Below are positions 50,896-58,615 of a stretch of DNA of 64,000 nt, piece after piece (positions within the stretch are counted from its first letter, which is position 1; every line of letters begins with the position of its first letter). A program made the position numbers and the translations under genes. The notes beneath the pieces were generated by a model. The model saw only the letters and a list, made by a program, of their open reading frames with translations. It searched no databases and had not been told where the DNA came from. The DNA is from Clostridiales bacterium (lineage in GTDB: Bacteria > Bacillota > Clostridia > Christensenellales > Aristaeellaceae). The stretch spans positions 98,487 to 162,486 of the forward strand of contig SFET01000002.1 of assembly GCA_004557125.1 (NCBI GenBank). The letters run 5' to 3'.

Positions 50896-52311
50896 ATGAA
50901 AACCATGTACGTATTCAACACGCTGAGCCGCAAGAAGGAGCCCCTTGTGCCCGTGCACGAGGGCAAGGTGGGCATCTACGCCTGCGGCCCGACGGTTTAC
51001 AACTTCTTCCACATCGGCAACGCCCGCCCCTTCGTCATCTTCGACACCCTGCGCCGCTTCCTGGTGCACCTGGGCTACGATGTGAAATTCGTGCAGAACT
51101 TCACCGACATCGACGACAAGATGATCCGCCGCGCCAACGAGGAGAACACCACCGTCGAGGCCATCGCGGAGAAGTACATCGAGGAGTACTTCAAGGACGC
51201 CGCCGCGCTGGGCGTGAAGCCCGCGGACGTGCATCCCCGCGCCACCAAGCACATCGGCGAGATCATCGGCCTGATCAAGAAGCTGGAGGCCAAGGGTCTG
51301 GCCTACGCCGTGGACAACGGCGACGTGTACTTCGACACCCAGGCCTATCGCAGCAACTACGGCAAACTGATCGGCCAGGATCTGGACGATCTGGAGTCCG
51401 GCGCGCGCATCGAGGTCGGCGACATCAAGCGCCATCCCATGGACTTTGCCCTGTGGAAGGGCCAGAAGCCCGGCGAGCCCGCGTGGAAGAGCCCCTGGGG
51501 CATGGGCCGTCCCGGCTGGCACATCGAGTGCTCCGCCATGAGCATGAAGTACCTGGGCGAGACCTTCGACATTCACTGCGGCGGCGTGGATCTGATCTTC
51601 CCCCACCATGAGAATGAGATCGCCCAGTCCGAGGGCGCGACCGGCAAGCCCTTCGCCAAGTACTGGATGCACAACGGCCACATCAACGTGGACAACAAGA
51701 AGATGTCCAAGTCCGCGGGCAACTTCTTCACCGTGCGCGACATCGCCAAGGAGTACGACCTGGAGGCCGTGCGCCTGTTCCTGCTCTCCGCCCAGTACCG
51801 CAGCCCCATCAACTTCTCCCGCGACCTGATCATGGCGGCCAGCAGCAGCCTGGAGCGCATGTACACCGCCCGCAACAACGCCATCTTCCTGCTGGAATCC
51901 GCGCCGGAGCGCGAGATGAACGAGGACGAAAAGGCCTTCCTCGACCGCATGCAGCAGTACATCGACCGCTTCGACGACGCAATGTGCGACGATCTGAACA
52001 CTGCGGACGCGCTGGGCGTGCTGTTTGAGGCCGTGCGCGACATGAACACCCAGTTCACCGACGCAAAGGCTCCCTGCAAGGCCGTGCTGGAGGAGGGCCT
52101 GAAGCGCTTCACCGTCATGACCGACGTGCTGGGCCTGCTCTCCAAGGAGTACGACGCCACGCCCGAGGACGTCAAGGCCCTCGTCGAGGCCCGCACCGCC
52201 GCCAAGAAGGCCAAGAACTTCGCCGAGGCCGACCGCATCCGCGCAGAGGTACTGGAGAAGGGCTACATCATCGAGGACACCCCCAAGGGCCCCAAGGTTC
52301 GCAAGGCCTGA
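50896..52311 (+). CDS. cysS: Cysteinyl-tRNA synthetase
   Basis: 471 aa from ATG 50896 (GGAGGG upstream). CysRS motifs: zinc ligands in YACGPTVYNFFHIGNARPF (with HIGN) and WHIECSAMSMKYLGETFDIH, HHENEIAQSEGATG, and the KMSKS loop NKKMSKSAGNFFTV; helical anticodon domain to the end. It charges tRNA-Cys. T-box controlled. Confidence 0.98.
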   Translation: MKTMYVFNTLSRKKEPLVPVHEGKVGIYACGPTVYNFFHIGNARPFVIFDTLRRFLVHLGYDVKFVQNFTDIDDKMIRRANEENTTVEAIAEKYIEEYFKDAAALGVKPADVHPRATKHIGEIIGLIKKLEAKGLAYAVDNGDVYFDTQAYRSNYGKLIGQDLDDLESGARIEVGDIKRHPMDFALWKGQKPGEPAWKSPWGMGRPGWHIECSAMSMKYLGETFDIHCGGVDLIFPHHENEIAQSEGATGKPFAKYWMHNGHINVDNKKMSKSAGNFFTVRDIAKEYDLEAVRLFLLSAQYRSPINFSRDLIMAASSSLERMYTARNNAIFLLESAPEREMNEDEKAFLDRMQQYIDRFDDAMCDDLNTADALGVLFEAVRDMNTQFTDAKAPCKAVLEEGLKRFTVMTDVLGLLSKEYDATPEDVKALVEARTAAKKAKNFAEADRIRAEVLEKGYIIEDTPKGPKVRKA

Positions 52312-52322
52312 TTTACAAATCG

Positions 52323-52356
52323 CGCTTCCATCCAAACGGAAGCGTGATCTCTTTAT
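52323..52356 (+). terminator. First hairpin after cysS
   Basis: CGCTTCC, 8-base loop, GGAAGCG, then TGATCTCTTTAT. Confidence 0.65.
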
Positions 52357-52361
52357 ATAGA

Positions 52362-52393
52362 AACGGCCCCTGCCGCAGCAGGGGTCGTTCTTT
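52362..52393. terminator. Second, bidirectional hairpin between cysS and yebC
   Basis: AACGGCCCCTGC, loop CGCA, GCAGGGGTCGTT, then CTTT on the plus strand; the minus reading follows with TTTCTATAT. It ends the converging cysS and yebC transcripts. Confidence 0.8.
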
Positions 52394-52408
52394 ATGCATC
52401 TGAAGGAA

Positions 52409-53114
52409 TTACTCCTCCTCTTCCTCCTCGGGAAGCTCCGCATCGTGATAGACGGCCTGGGTATCGTCGTAATCCTCCAGCCAGTCGATCAGCTTCTGCA
52501 CCTTGGCCACGGACTCCTCGTCCGGCAGCTCGGTGGTGGTGCTCCTCCAGCTTGTCGCGCACGCTGGAGAAGTCGTTGGGGTCGGTGTAGATGATGGCTG
52601 CACCCTCGCCCACTTCCACGTCGTCCGCGCCGCAGTCCAGGGCCAGCATGGTCAGCTCGTCCTCGTCCATGCCCTTGGAGTTGTCAATCTCAATGACGCC
52701 CTTGCGCTCGAACTTCCAGGAGACGCAGCCGCTCGCGCCCAGGGAGCCGCCACACTTGTCGAAGATGTGGCGGATTTCGCTTGCGGTGCGATTCAGGTTA
52801 TCGGTAACGATCTCGACGATCACGGCGACGCCGCAGGGAGCGTATCCCTCGTAGGTGATCTCCTTGTAGTTTGCGCTGTCGCCCTCGCCGGCGGCCTTCT
52901 TGATGGAGCGCTGAATGTTGTCGTTGGGCATGTTGGCGGCCTTCGCCTTTGCGATGACGTCCTTCAGCTTGCTGTTCAGATTGGGATCCGCGCTGCCGCC
53001 GGTCTTTACGGCGATCACGATTTCGCGGCCGATCTTGGTAAAGATCTTGCCCTTTGCAGCATCCGTCTTGGCCTTTTTATTCTTGATGGTAGACCATTTG
53101 TTATGTCCTGACAT
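52409..53114 (-). pseudogene. yebC: YebC/PmpR-family protein gene with an internal deletion and frameshift
   Basis: From ATG 53114 the frame gives the normal YebC protein (MSGHNKWSTIKNKKAKTDAA, RGKIFTKIGREI-like start, AGEGDSANYKEITYEGYAPC, GGSLGASGCVSWKFERKGVI) to about residue 191 (FSSVRDKLEE). It then reads nonsense (HHHRAAGRG) to 52392. The true C terminus, STTTELPDEESVAKVQKLID then WLEDYDDTQAVYHDAELPEE, continues in a different frame and ends at TAA 52409-52411. About 14 residues that normally link LEE to the STTTE part are missing. YebC-family proteins act on stalled translation or as regulators. Either a real lesion or an assembly error. Confidence 0.85.
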
Positions 53115-53146
53115 GGACTATCCCTCCCAGTAAACACTTACGCTAT

Positions 53147-53176
53147 ATAATAGCACAAAAGACTGGCGTTCGTCAA
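53147..53176 (-). promoter_or_regulatory. Promoter of yebC
   Basis: Minus strand TTGACG (53171-53176), 18 bp, TATTAT (53147-53152) with TGC before it. Confidence 0.75.
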
Positions 53177-53225
53177 GAAATTGCGGTATAATAATCGGGA
53201 AAACCGCGCCTTTTGGGGGAAATTT

Positions 53226-53861
53226 ATGGCAATTGTAACAGAAATCAGGGAATTCAAGGGGATCATCACCCTCTCGCTGGACGGCATGCAGTGGCAAAAA
53301 GTGCGCAAAAAGCACTTTGGGAAGCTGCCGCTGGAGCTTGGACAGGAGCTGGATCCCGAGGAATACACCGACCGCATGGCCGCAATCCAGAGTGCCGACT
53401 GCTACGAGGCCGCGCTGACCATGCTCGATCAAGCCGCGCAGACCAGCGGCAACCTCTGCCGGAAGCTGATGCAGAAAGGCTACGTGGCCCCCGTTGCGGA
53501 GGCGACCGTGGCGCGCCTGGTGGAGAACCGGCTCATCGATGACCGCCGCTACGCCGAGCGCATTGCCCAGACCCAGATGGGTCGCAGCGTGGGCGCATAT
53601 GCCGTCCGCAGAAAGCTCCGCGCAAAGCTGCTCTCCGAGGAGGATGTGGAGGCTGCAATGGAAGGCTTCGACGAGGCGCAGCAGGCCGCCGCATGCCGCG
53701 AAGCCGCCGCAAAGCTCTGGCGCAAGTACGAGAGCCTGCCGCCCAGGGAGGGCCGCGCCAAGCTCTCCCAGGCCCTCGCCCGCCGCGGTTTCGGCTGGGA
53801 CGACATCCGCAGCGCCGTGGACAGCCTCGCGGACGACACGGACTTTGAGGATGGCTTCTAG
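53226..53861 (+). CDS. recX: RecX-family regulatory protein
   Basis: 211 aa from ATG 53226 (GGGGGA upstream). Tandem three-helix RecX repeats: DQAAQTSGNLCRKLMQKGYV, VARLVENRLIDDRRYAERIA, RRKLRAKLLSEEDVEAAM and REGRAKLSQALARRGFGWDD. RecX binds RecA filaments and modulates recombination. An N-terminal about 60-residue extension (IVTEIREFKGIITLSLDG) is usual in Firmicutes RecX. Divergent from yebC. Confidence 0.9.
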   Translation: MAIVTEIREFKGIITLSLDGMQWQKVRKKHFGKLPLELGQELDPEEYTDRMAAIQSADCYEAALTMLDQAAQTSGNLCRKLMQKGYVAPVAEATVARLVENRLIDDRRYAERIAQTQMGRSVGAYAVRRKLRAKLLSEEDVEAAMEGFDEAQQAAACREAAAKLWRKYESLPPREGRAKLSQALARRGFGWDDIRSAVDSLADDTDFEDGF

Positions 53862-53893
53862 TTTTCCACAGACTATGGTTTGTTATACAAATA

Positions 53894-53945
53894 CCGACCG
53901 AAGTATGTTTTGTGATAATCACAGACTTCGGTCGGCATTTCGATT
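53894..53945. terminator. Hairpin of two inverted CCGACCGAAGT / ACTTCGGTCGG copies between recX and thyX
   Basis: CCGACCGAAGT at 53894-53904 pairs with ACTTCGGTCGG at 53935-53945 across 30 bases. It lies between two converging genes, so it may end both transcripts, though the T-runs are poor. The arms are identical to the repeat found at 12206 and 12247. Confidence 0.6.
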
Positions 53946-53951
53946 TTGGGA

Positions 53952-55289
53952 TTATTTTCGGCTCCAGGTACCGTTTTCGATGCGCACGGGATGGCCGCAG
54001 CTCATCTTTCCCTCCGGGCAACGCCCCGTGACCGCACAGGTCGGGCCGTAGGCGCAGAAGATCGGCTGCGCATCCGTCTCGTTCAGCAGCTCGATCATCG
54101 CCCGGGCAATGCCGCGAATCTCCCACTGGGCGCGGGCACAGCAGCGCAGCTTGGCAAAGTGCAGCAGCTCCCGGGCGTTCATCGTGATCAGAATCGATGT
54201 CGTGTGCCCTGCCATGGCGAAGTAGGACAGCTGGCTTTCGTCTGCGCCCAGCTTCTGTGCGCGCGCAGCCGCCACCGTCTGGGCCTCAAACGCGCTGCAG
54301 TACAGCCGCAGCGCTTCCGGATTTGCACTGATGCGCTCCGGCAGCACGTAATTGCCCTCCTCCAACGCGCTCAGCTCGTGGCGCAGCATCAGAGAAAGCA
54401 TGCGGTGGCGCGTGAAGTGGGTCACGCAGGCAAGAGACACATTGTCGATGCGGAAGCTGTAGCTCAGCACCTCCAATTCTCTGGGGCGCGCGTCCAGCAG
54501 CAGCCTGCGCATATTTTCCGCATCGAAGCCGCTGAACCTGCGTCCGAAGCGCATCGCGGTGCCCAGCACTTCCACCGGATTGGCCGGTGCGCTGATGATG
54601 CGCACCTCCGGCTCCCTCGCACTTCCCGCCAGAATCGGTCCAGCCTCGACCTCTTCCAGGCATTCCGGCGCATGCTTCAGCTCCGCATCCAGCACGCTGG
54701 GATACATTTCATCGAACTGCTCCTTCAACTGGAGCCCCAGCGCGCGCAGCTCCGGGAAGGCGCTTCCCTGCCCCTTCAGCATGGCGATCACCATGTGCAT
54801 CAGCTCGCGGGCGTTCATCGTCGCAAAGAAGTTGCTGCGGAAGCCGTAGGGCAGCACAAAGCGCGCGTCCTCCTTGGGGATCTCCAGCTGCAAAAGCTGC
54901 TCGTAGAGGGCAAACAGCGCCTCAGTGCGCCCGCGATAGAGCGTCTCCACCTCCGGATTCATGCCCTCCGGCACCACGTAGCCTGCATCGGAGAAGTCCA
55001 CATACCGGCGGGACTTCACCGTGAAGGATGCCAGGCGGAACTCGATCACGAACTGCTCCACCAGCACCGACACATTGTCGAAGGCGACGGACAGCGTCTG
55101 ATGCTCGATCACGGACTTGTGGCCGGAAGCGAGCACCTTGTTCACCAGCTTCAGATCCTTCTCGCGATCCCCGCTCTTTTCATAGATCTCCAGGGCCGTG
55201 CCCTGCTGGGTGGAGATGCGCGCGGAGGATGCCACCGTGCGCAGCGCCGCCTCGTTCTTCTGCAGTATGCGCGCCGTTCCGTAATTCAT
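53952..55289 (-). CDS. Double-length ThyX-like (FAD-dependent thymidylate synthase) protein
   Basis: 445 aa from ATG 55289, seven bases after GGGGG; ordinary ThyX is about 210-250 aa. It looks like two ThyX domains in tandem. N half: KSVIEHQTLSVAFDNVSVLV (substrate region) and FRLASFTVKSRRYVDFS, where the ThyX motif RHRxxSxNExSxRY is changed to EFRLASFTVKSRRY. C half: HFTRHRMLSLMLRHELSAL keeps RHRxxS but not the rest, followed by LSYFAMAGHTTSILITMNAR and CARAQWEIRGIAR. ThyX makes dTMP from dUMP with flavin and methylene-THF. Each half keeps a different part of the motif. Its neighbours are nrdD genes, consistent with DNA-precursor synthesis. Confidence 0.82.
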   Translation of the reverse strand: MNYGTARILQKNEAALRTVASSARISTQQGTALEIYEKSGDREKDLKLVNKVLASGHKSVIEHQTLSVAFDNVSVLVEQFVIEFRLASFTVKSRRYVDFSDAGYVVPEGMNPEVETLYRGRTEALFALYEQLLQLEIPKEDARFVLPYGFRSNFFATMNARELMHMVIAMLKGQGSAFPELRALGLQLKEQFDEMYPSVLDAELKHAPECLEEVEAGPILAGSAREPEVRIISAPANPVEVLGTAMRFGRRFSGFDAENMRRLLLDARPRELEVLSYSFRIDNVSLACVTHFTRHRMLSLMLRHELSALEEGNYVLPERISANPEALRLYCSAFEAQTVAAARAQKLGADESQLSYFAMAGHTTSILITMNARELLHFAKLRCCARAQWEIRGIARAMIELLNETDAQPIFCAYGPTCAVTGRCPEGKMSCGHPVRIENGTWSRK

Positions 55290-55311
55290 CTTCACGCCCC
55301 CTTACATCTCT

Positions 55312-55340
55312 ATTGTAGCATAAACCGACGCAGCTCTCAA
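55312..55340 (-). promoter_or_regulatory. Promoter of the ThyX-like gene
   Basis: Minus strand TTGAGA (55335-55340), 17 bp, TACAAT (55312-55317), extended TGC. Confidence 0.75.
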
Positions 55341-55578
55341 GCGTCCGTTTGTACAAGAAACCCGCTCAAATTTCGATCATTGCATCCGCCTCCAAAACAG
55401 CAATTCTGTCACAACCTACCAAAGTCCATTTTAAATCAGGCAGCTTTTTGACGCTTCACGCCTTGATTTTGTCACAATGCATCGGTATAATGATTTTTGT
55501 TTGTCCGAATTATTCGCAAGCTGCGCAAGTATTACAAAACTGTGTGCAGCTTCTTAAAAACAGTCAACATGAGTTAAA
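55341..55578. other. Non-coding stretch between thyX and nrdD promoters
   Basis: About 240 bases, AT-richer than the surroundings. I see no frame, RNA family or clear hairpin. It ends at the first NrdR box. Confidence 0.4.
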
Positions 55579-55626
55579 ACACAACATGTTGTATTGACAT
55601 TCATTTTTCCATACAATATAATGTGT
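55579..55626 (+). promoter_or_regulatory. Two NrdR boxes over the nrdD promoter
   Basis: ACACAACATGTTGTAT (55579-55594) and ATACAATATAATGTGT (55611-55626) both fit the NrdR consensus ACACwATATATwGTGT (13 and 14 of 16 by my count). Their starts are 32 bp apart, three helical turns, as required for NrdR tetramer binding. One touches the -35 and the other covers the -10. Confidence 0.88.
55594..55622 (+). promoter_or_regulatory. Perfect consensus sigma-A promoter of nrdD
   Basis: TTGACA (55594-55599), 17 bp, TATAAT (55617-55622), 25 bases before the ribosome site. Confidence 0.92.
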
Positions 55627-55646
55627 CTCAGAGGGAGGAAATCGAC

Positions 55647-57965
55647 ATGCTGGATACCATTCGCAAGCGGGATGGCCGCACCGTCCCCTTTGACCCCGAT
55701 AAAATCACAAACGCGATCATGAAGGCCTTTGAGGCCAGCCACAGCGCAAAGACCCTGGAGGCCGCGGAGGAGATGACCCGCGAGGTGATCCGCAACCTGG
55801 ATCGCAGCGAGAGCATTGGCGTTCCCAGCGTGGAGGAAGTGCAGGACATGGTGGAGAGTGTGCTCATCGAGCACGGCTTCGTGCGCACCGCAAAGAGCTA
55901 CATCCTCTACCGGGCCGAGCGCAGCCGCATCCGCGAGATGAACACCCGCCTGATGCGCATCTACGACGACATCACCAACAAGTCCGCCATCGAATCCGAC
56001 ATCAAGCGCGAAAATGCCAACATCAACGGCGACACGGCCATGGGCGCGATGTTGAAGTACGGCTCCGAGGGCGCAAAGCAGTTCAACCTGATGTTCATGA
56101 TGAAGCCGGAGCACGCCGAGGCGCACCGCTGCGGCGACATCCACGTGCACGACATGGACTTTTTAACCCTGACCACCACCTGCTGCCAGATCGACCTGAT
56201 CCAGCTGTTCCGGGATGGCTTCTCCACCGGCCACGGCCATCTGCGCTCGCCCAAGGACATCCGCTCCTACGCGGCGCTGGCCTGCATCGCCATTCAGGCG
56301 AATCAGAACGATCAGCACGGCGGTCAGAGCATCGTCAATTTCGACTACGCCATGGCCGACGGCGTGCGCCTGACCTTCCGGAAGAAGTATCGGGACAATC
56401 TGGTGCGCGCGCTGGAGCTGCTGGACGGCCGCGACGATGCAGACGCCGCCGTGCGCGGACTGATGGCGGAAATTGAAACCGACTCTGATCTGGTTCCCAC
56501 GCTGGTGCCCGACGAAGGCTACAAGGCCGCCGAGGCCGCGAAGCTGGCTGCTCTGGGCGTCGATGCGGCGGAGATCGAGCGCCTTCAATCCTTCGCCCAG
56601 AGGAAGGCGGAGCAGGAGACCGACCGTGACACCTATCAGGCCATGGAGGCCCTGATTCACAATCTGAATACCATGAACTCCCGTGCAGGCGCACAGGTGC
56701 CCTTCTCCTCCATCAACTATGGCATGGACACCTCGCCGGAGGCGCGCCTGGCCATCCGCAACCTGCTGGAGTGCACCCAGGCCGGTCTGGGCAACGGCGA
56801 GACGCCCATCTTCCCCATCCAGATCTTCCGTGTGAAGGAGGGCGTGAACTACAACCCCGGCGACCCGAACTACGACCTGTTCAAGCTGGCCTGCGTGACC
56901 TCGGCCAAGCGCCTGTTCCCGAACTTCTCCTTCCAGGATGCGCCGTTCAATCTCAAGTACTACAAGCCCGGCCACCCCGAGACCGAGATCGCCTACATGG
57001 GCTGCCGCACCCGCGTGATGGCCAACATCTACGATCCGGAGAAGGAGATCTCCAATGGCCGCGGAAACCTGAGCTTCACCTCTATCAACCTGCCCCGGCT
57101 GGCCATCAAGTCCAACCACAACCTGGACGTGTTCTTCGACCTGCTGGATCAGATGGTGACGTTGGTGATCGACCAACTGCTGGATCGCTTCGAGATTCAG
57201 GCCCGCAAGTGTGTGCGCAACTACCCCTTCCTGATGGGCCAGGGCGTGTGGATCGACTCCGAGAAGCTGGGCTGGAACGACGAGGTGCGCGAGGTGCTCA
57301 AGCACGGCACCCTGTCGGTGGGCTTCATCGGCCTGGCCGAGTGCCTGAAGGCGCTCATCGGCGAGCACCACGGCGAGAGCGATAAGGCCCAGAACCTGGG
57401 CCTGGAGATCATCGGCCACATACGCCAGCGCTGCGACGATGCGTCCGCGAAGCTGGGCATGAACGTAACCCTGCTGGCCACCCCCGCCGAGGGCCTGTCC
57501 GGTCGCTTTGTGAAGATTGACCGCAAGAAGTACGGCGTCATCGAGGGCGTGACCGACCGCGAGTACTACACCAATAGCTTCCATGTGCCGGTGTACCACA
57601 ACATCAGCGCCATCGACAAGATCCGCATCGAGGCTCCCTACCACGAGCTGACCAACGCCGGGCACATCTCCTATGTTGAGCTGGACGGCGACCCGAGCCA
57701 GAACATCGAGGTCTTTGAGAAGATCGTGCGCGCCATGAAGGAGGCCGGCATCGGCTACGGCTCCATCAACCATCCCATCGACCGCGATCCGGTGTGCGGC
57801 TACAACGGCATCATCGGCGACACCTGCCCGAACTGCGGCCGCGAGGAGGGCGACGTGCCCTTCGAGCGCATCCGCCGCATCACCGGCTATCTGGTCGGCA
57901 CGCTGGACCGCTTCAACAACGCCAAGCGCAGCGAGGAGGCCGACCGCGTCAAGCACGGCGTCTGA
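55647..57965 (+). CDS. nrdD: Anaerobic (class III) ribonucleoside-triphosphate reductase, paralogue 1
   Basis: 772 aa from ATG 55647, eight bases after GGAGG. ATP-cone at the N terminus (TIRKRDGRTVPFDPDKITNA), then the class III catalytic barrel: INGDTAMGAMLKYGSEGAK, NDQHGGQSIVNFDYAMADGV, MGCRTRVMANIYDPEKEISN, GNLSFTSINLPRLAIK, and a Cys4 zinc site (DPVCGYNGIIGDTCPNCGRE). The glycyl-radical loop is RRITGYLVGTLDRFNN. It reduces NTPs to dNTPs under anaerobiosis and needs NrdG for radical formation. Subgroup differs from paralogue 2, and a repressor site pair marks it as NrdR controlled. Confidence 0.92.
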   Translation: MLDTIRKRDGRTVPFDPDKITNAIMKAFEASHSAKTLEAAEEMTREVIRNLDRSESIGVPSVEEVQDMVESVLIEHGFVRTAKSYILYRAERSRIREMNTRLMRIYDDITNKSAIESDIKRENANINGDTAMGAMLKYGSEGAKQFNLMFMMKPEHAEAHRCGDIHVHDMDFLTLTTTCCQIDLIQLFRDGFSTGHGHLRSPKDIRSYAALACIAIQANQNDQHGGQSIVNFDYAMADGVRLTFRKKYRDNLVRALELLDGRDDADAAVRGLMAEIETDSDLVPTLVPDEGYKAAEAAKLAALGVDAAEIERLQSFAQRKAEQETDRDTYQAMEALIHNLNTMNSRAGAQVPFSSINYGMDTSPEARLAIRNLLECTQAGLGNGETPIFPIQIFRVKEGVNYNPGDPNYDLFKLACVTSAKRLFPNFSFQDAPFNLKYYKPGHPETEIAYMGCRTRVMANIYDPEKEISNGRGNLSFTSINLPRLAIKSNHNLDVFFDLLDQMVTLVIDQLLDRFEIQARKCVRNYPFLMGQGVWIDSEKLGWNDEVREVLKHGTLSVGFIGLAECLKALIGEHHGESDKAQNLGLEIIGHIRQRCDDASAKLGMNVTLLATPAEGLSGRFVKIDRKKYGVIEGVTDREYYTNSFHVPVYHNISAIDKIRIEAPYHELTNAGHISYVELDGDPSQNIEVFEKIVRAMKEAGIGYGSINHPIDRDPVCGYNGIIGDTCPNCGREEGDVPFERIRRITGYLVGTLDRFNNAKRSEEADRVKHGV

Positions 57966-57977
57966 TCCTCCCATCTC

Positions 57978-58006
57978 GCCCGCAGGTGTCCCGCCTGCGG
58001 GTGCTT
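57978..58006 (+). terminator. First terminator after nrdD paralogue 1
   Basis: CCCGCAGG, loop TGTCCCG, CCTGCGGG, then TGCTTTTG. Confidence 0.85.
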
Positions 58007-58020
58007 TTGTGCAACGATAA

Positions 58021-58057
58021 GCCCCACAGTTTTCCCGGGAAAACTGTGGGGCCTTTT
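58021..58057. terminator. Second, bidirectional terminator between nrdD and nrdG
   Basis: A perfect 32-base palindrome with arm GCCCCACAGTTTTCCC, then CTTTTGG on the plus strand. Confidence 0.85.
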
Positions 58058-58081
58058 GGTATTTCACCAGACTTTGGTCGG

Positions 58082-58600
58082 TTATTCGCAGTACAGCACG
58101 ATCTTATTTTCGACTTTGGTCTGTTTTAGGTCGATGATCCGCTGATTCGACGAGCCGCGGAACTTCAGCGAGACGTCCTTGAGCGCCTCCACGAAGCGTC
58201 CATCCACCAACACGTCGATCATGGAGAGCATTTCCTCCGTGACCTCACAATGGGGATGTCCGTCGCCGCAGATCTGCTCCAGCGTGTAGCCGCTGTAGCT
58301 CCAGACGTTCTTCTTCGGGAAGGCCTCGCGCACCCGGCGCAGCAGCTTCACCAGCTCTCGCTGGTTCTCCGGCTCGAAGGGTTCGCCACCCAGCAGCGTA
58401 AGTCCGTCCACATAGGAGGGCTGAAGCGCCTCCAGAAGCTCCTGTACGGTCTCCTCCGTGAAAGGCTTGCCGTAGTCAAAGCTCCAGGTCTCCGGCTGGA
58501 AACAGTGCTCACAGCGGTTTCTGCAGCCCGATACGAACAGTGTGACGCGCACACCGTCGCCGTCCGCGATGTCCAGCTTCTTGATGTTGCCGTAGTGCAA
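58082..58600 (-). CDS. nrdG: Anaerobic ribonucleotide reductase activating protein
   Basis: 172 aa. TTG 58600 is the start, eight bases after GGAGG. Radical-SAM signature FVSGCRNRCEHCFQPETW (CxxxCxxC) and SAM glycine motif TLLGGEPFEPENQ. It makes the glycyl radical on NrdD. It lies 15 bases after nrdD paralogue 2 on the same strand. The last 60 residues form the usual DVLVDGRFVEALKDVSLKF part. Confidence 0.95.
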   Translation of the reverse strand: MHYGNIKKLDIADGDGVRVTLFVSGCRNRCEHCFQPETWSFDYGKPFTEETVQELLEALQPSYVDGLTLLGGEPFEPENQRELVKLLRRVREAFPKKNVWSYSGYTLEQICGDGHPHCEVTEEMLSMIDVLVDGRFVEALKDVSLKFRGSSNQRIIDLKQTKVENKIVLYCE

Positions 58601-58615
58601 ATTCCTCGCCTCCGC

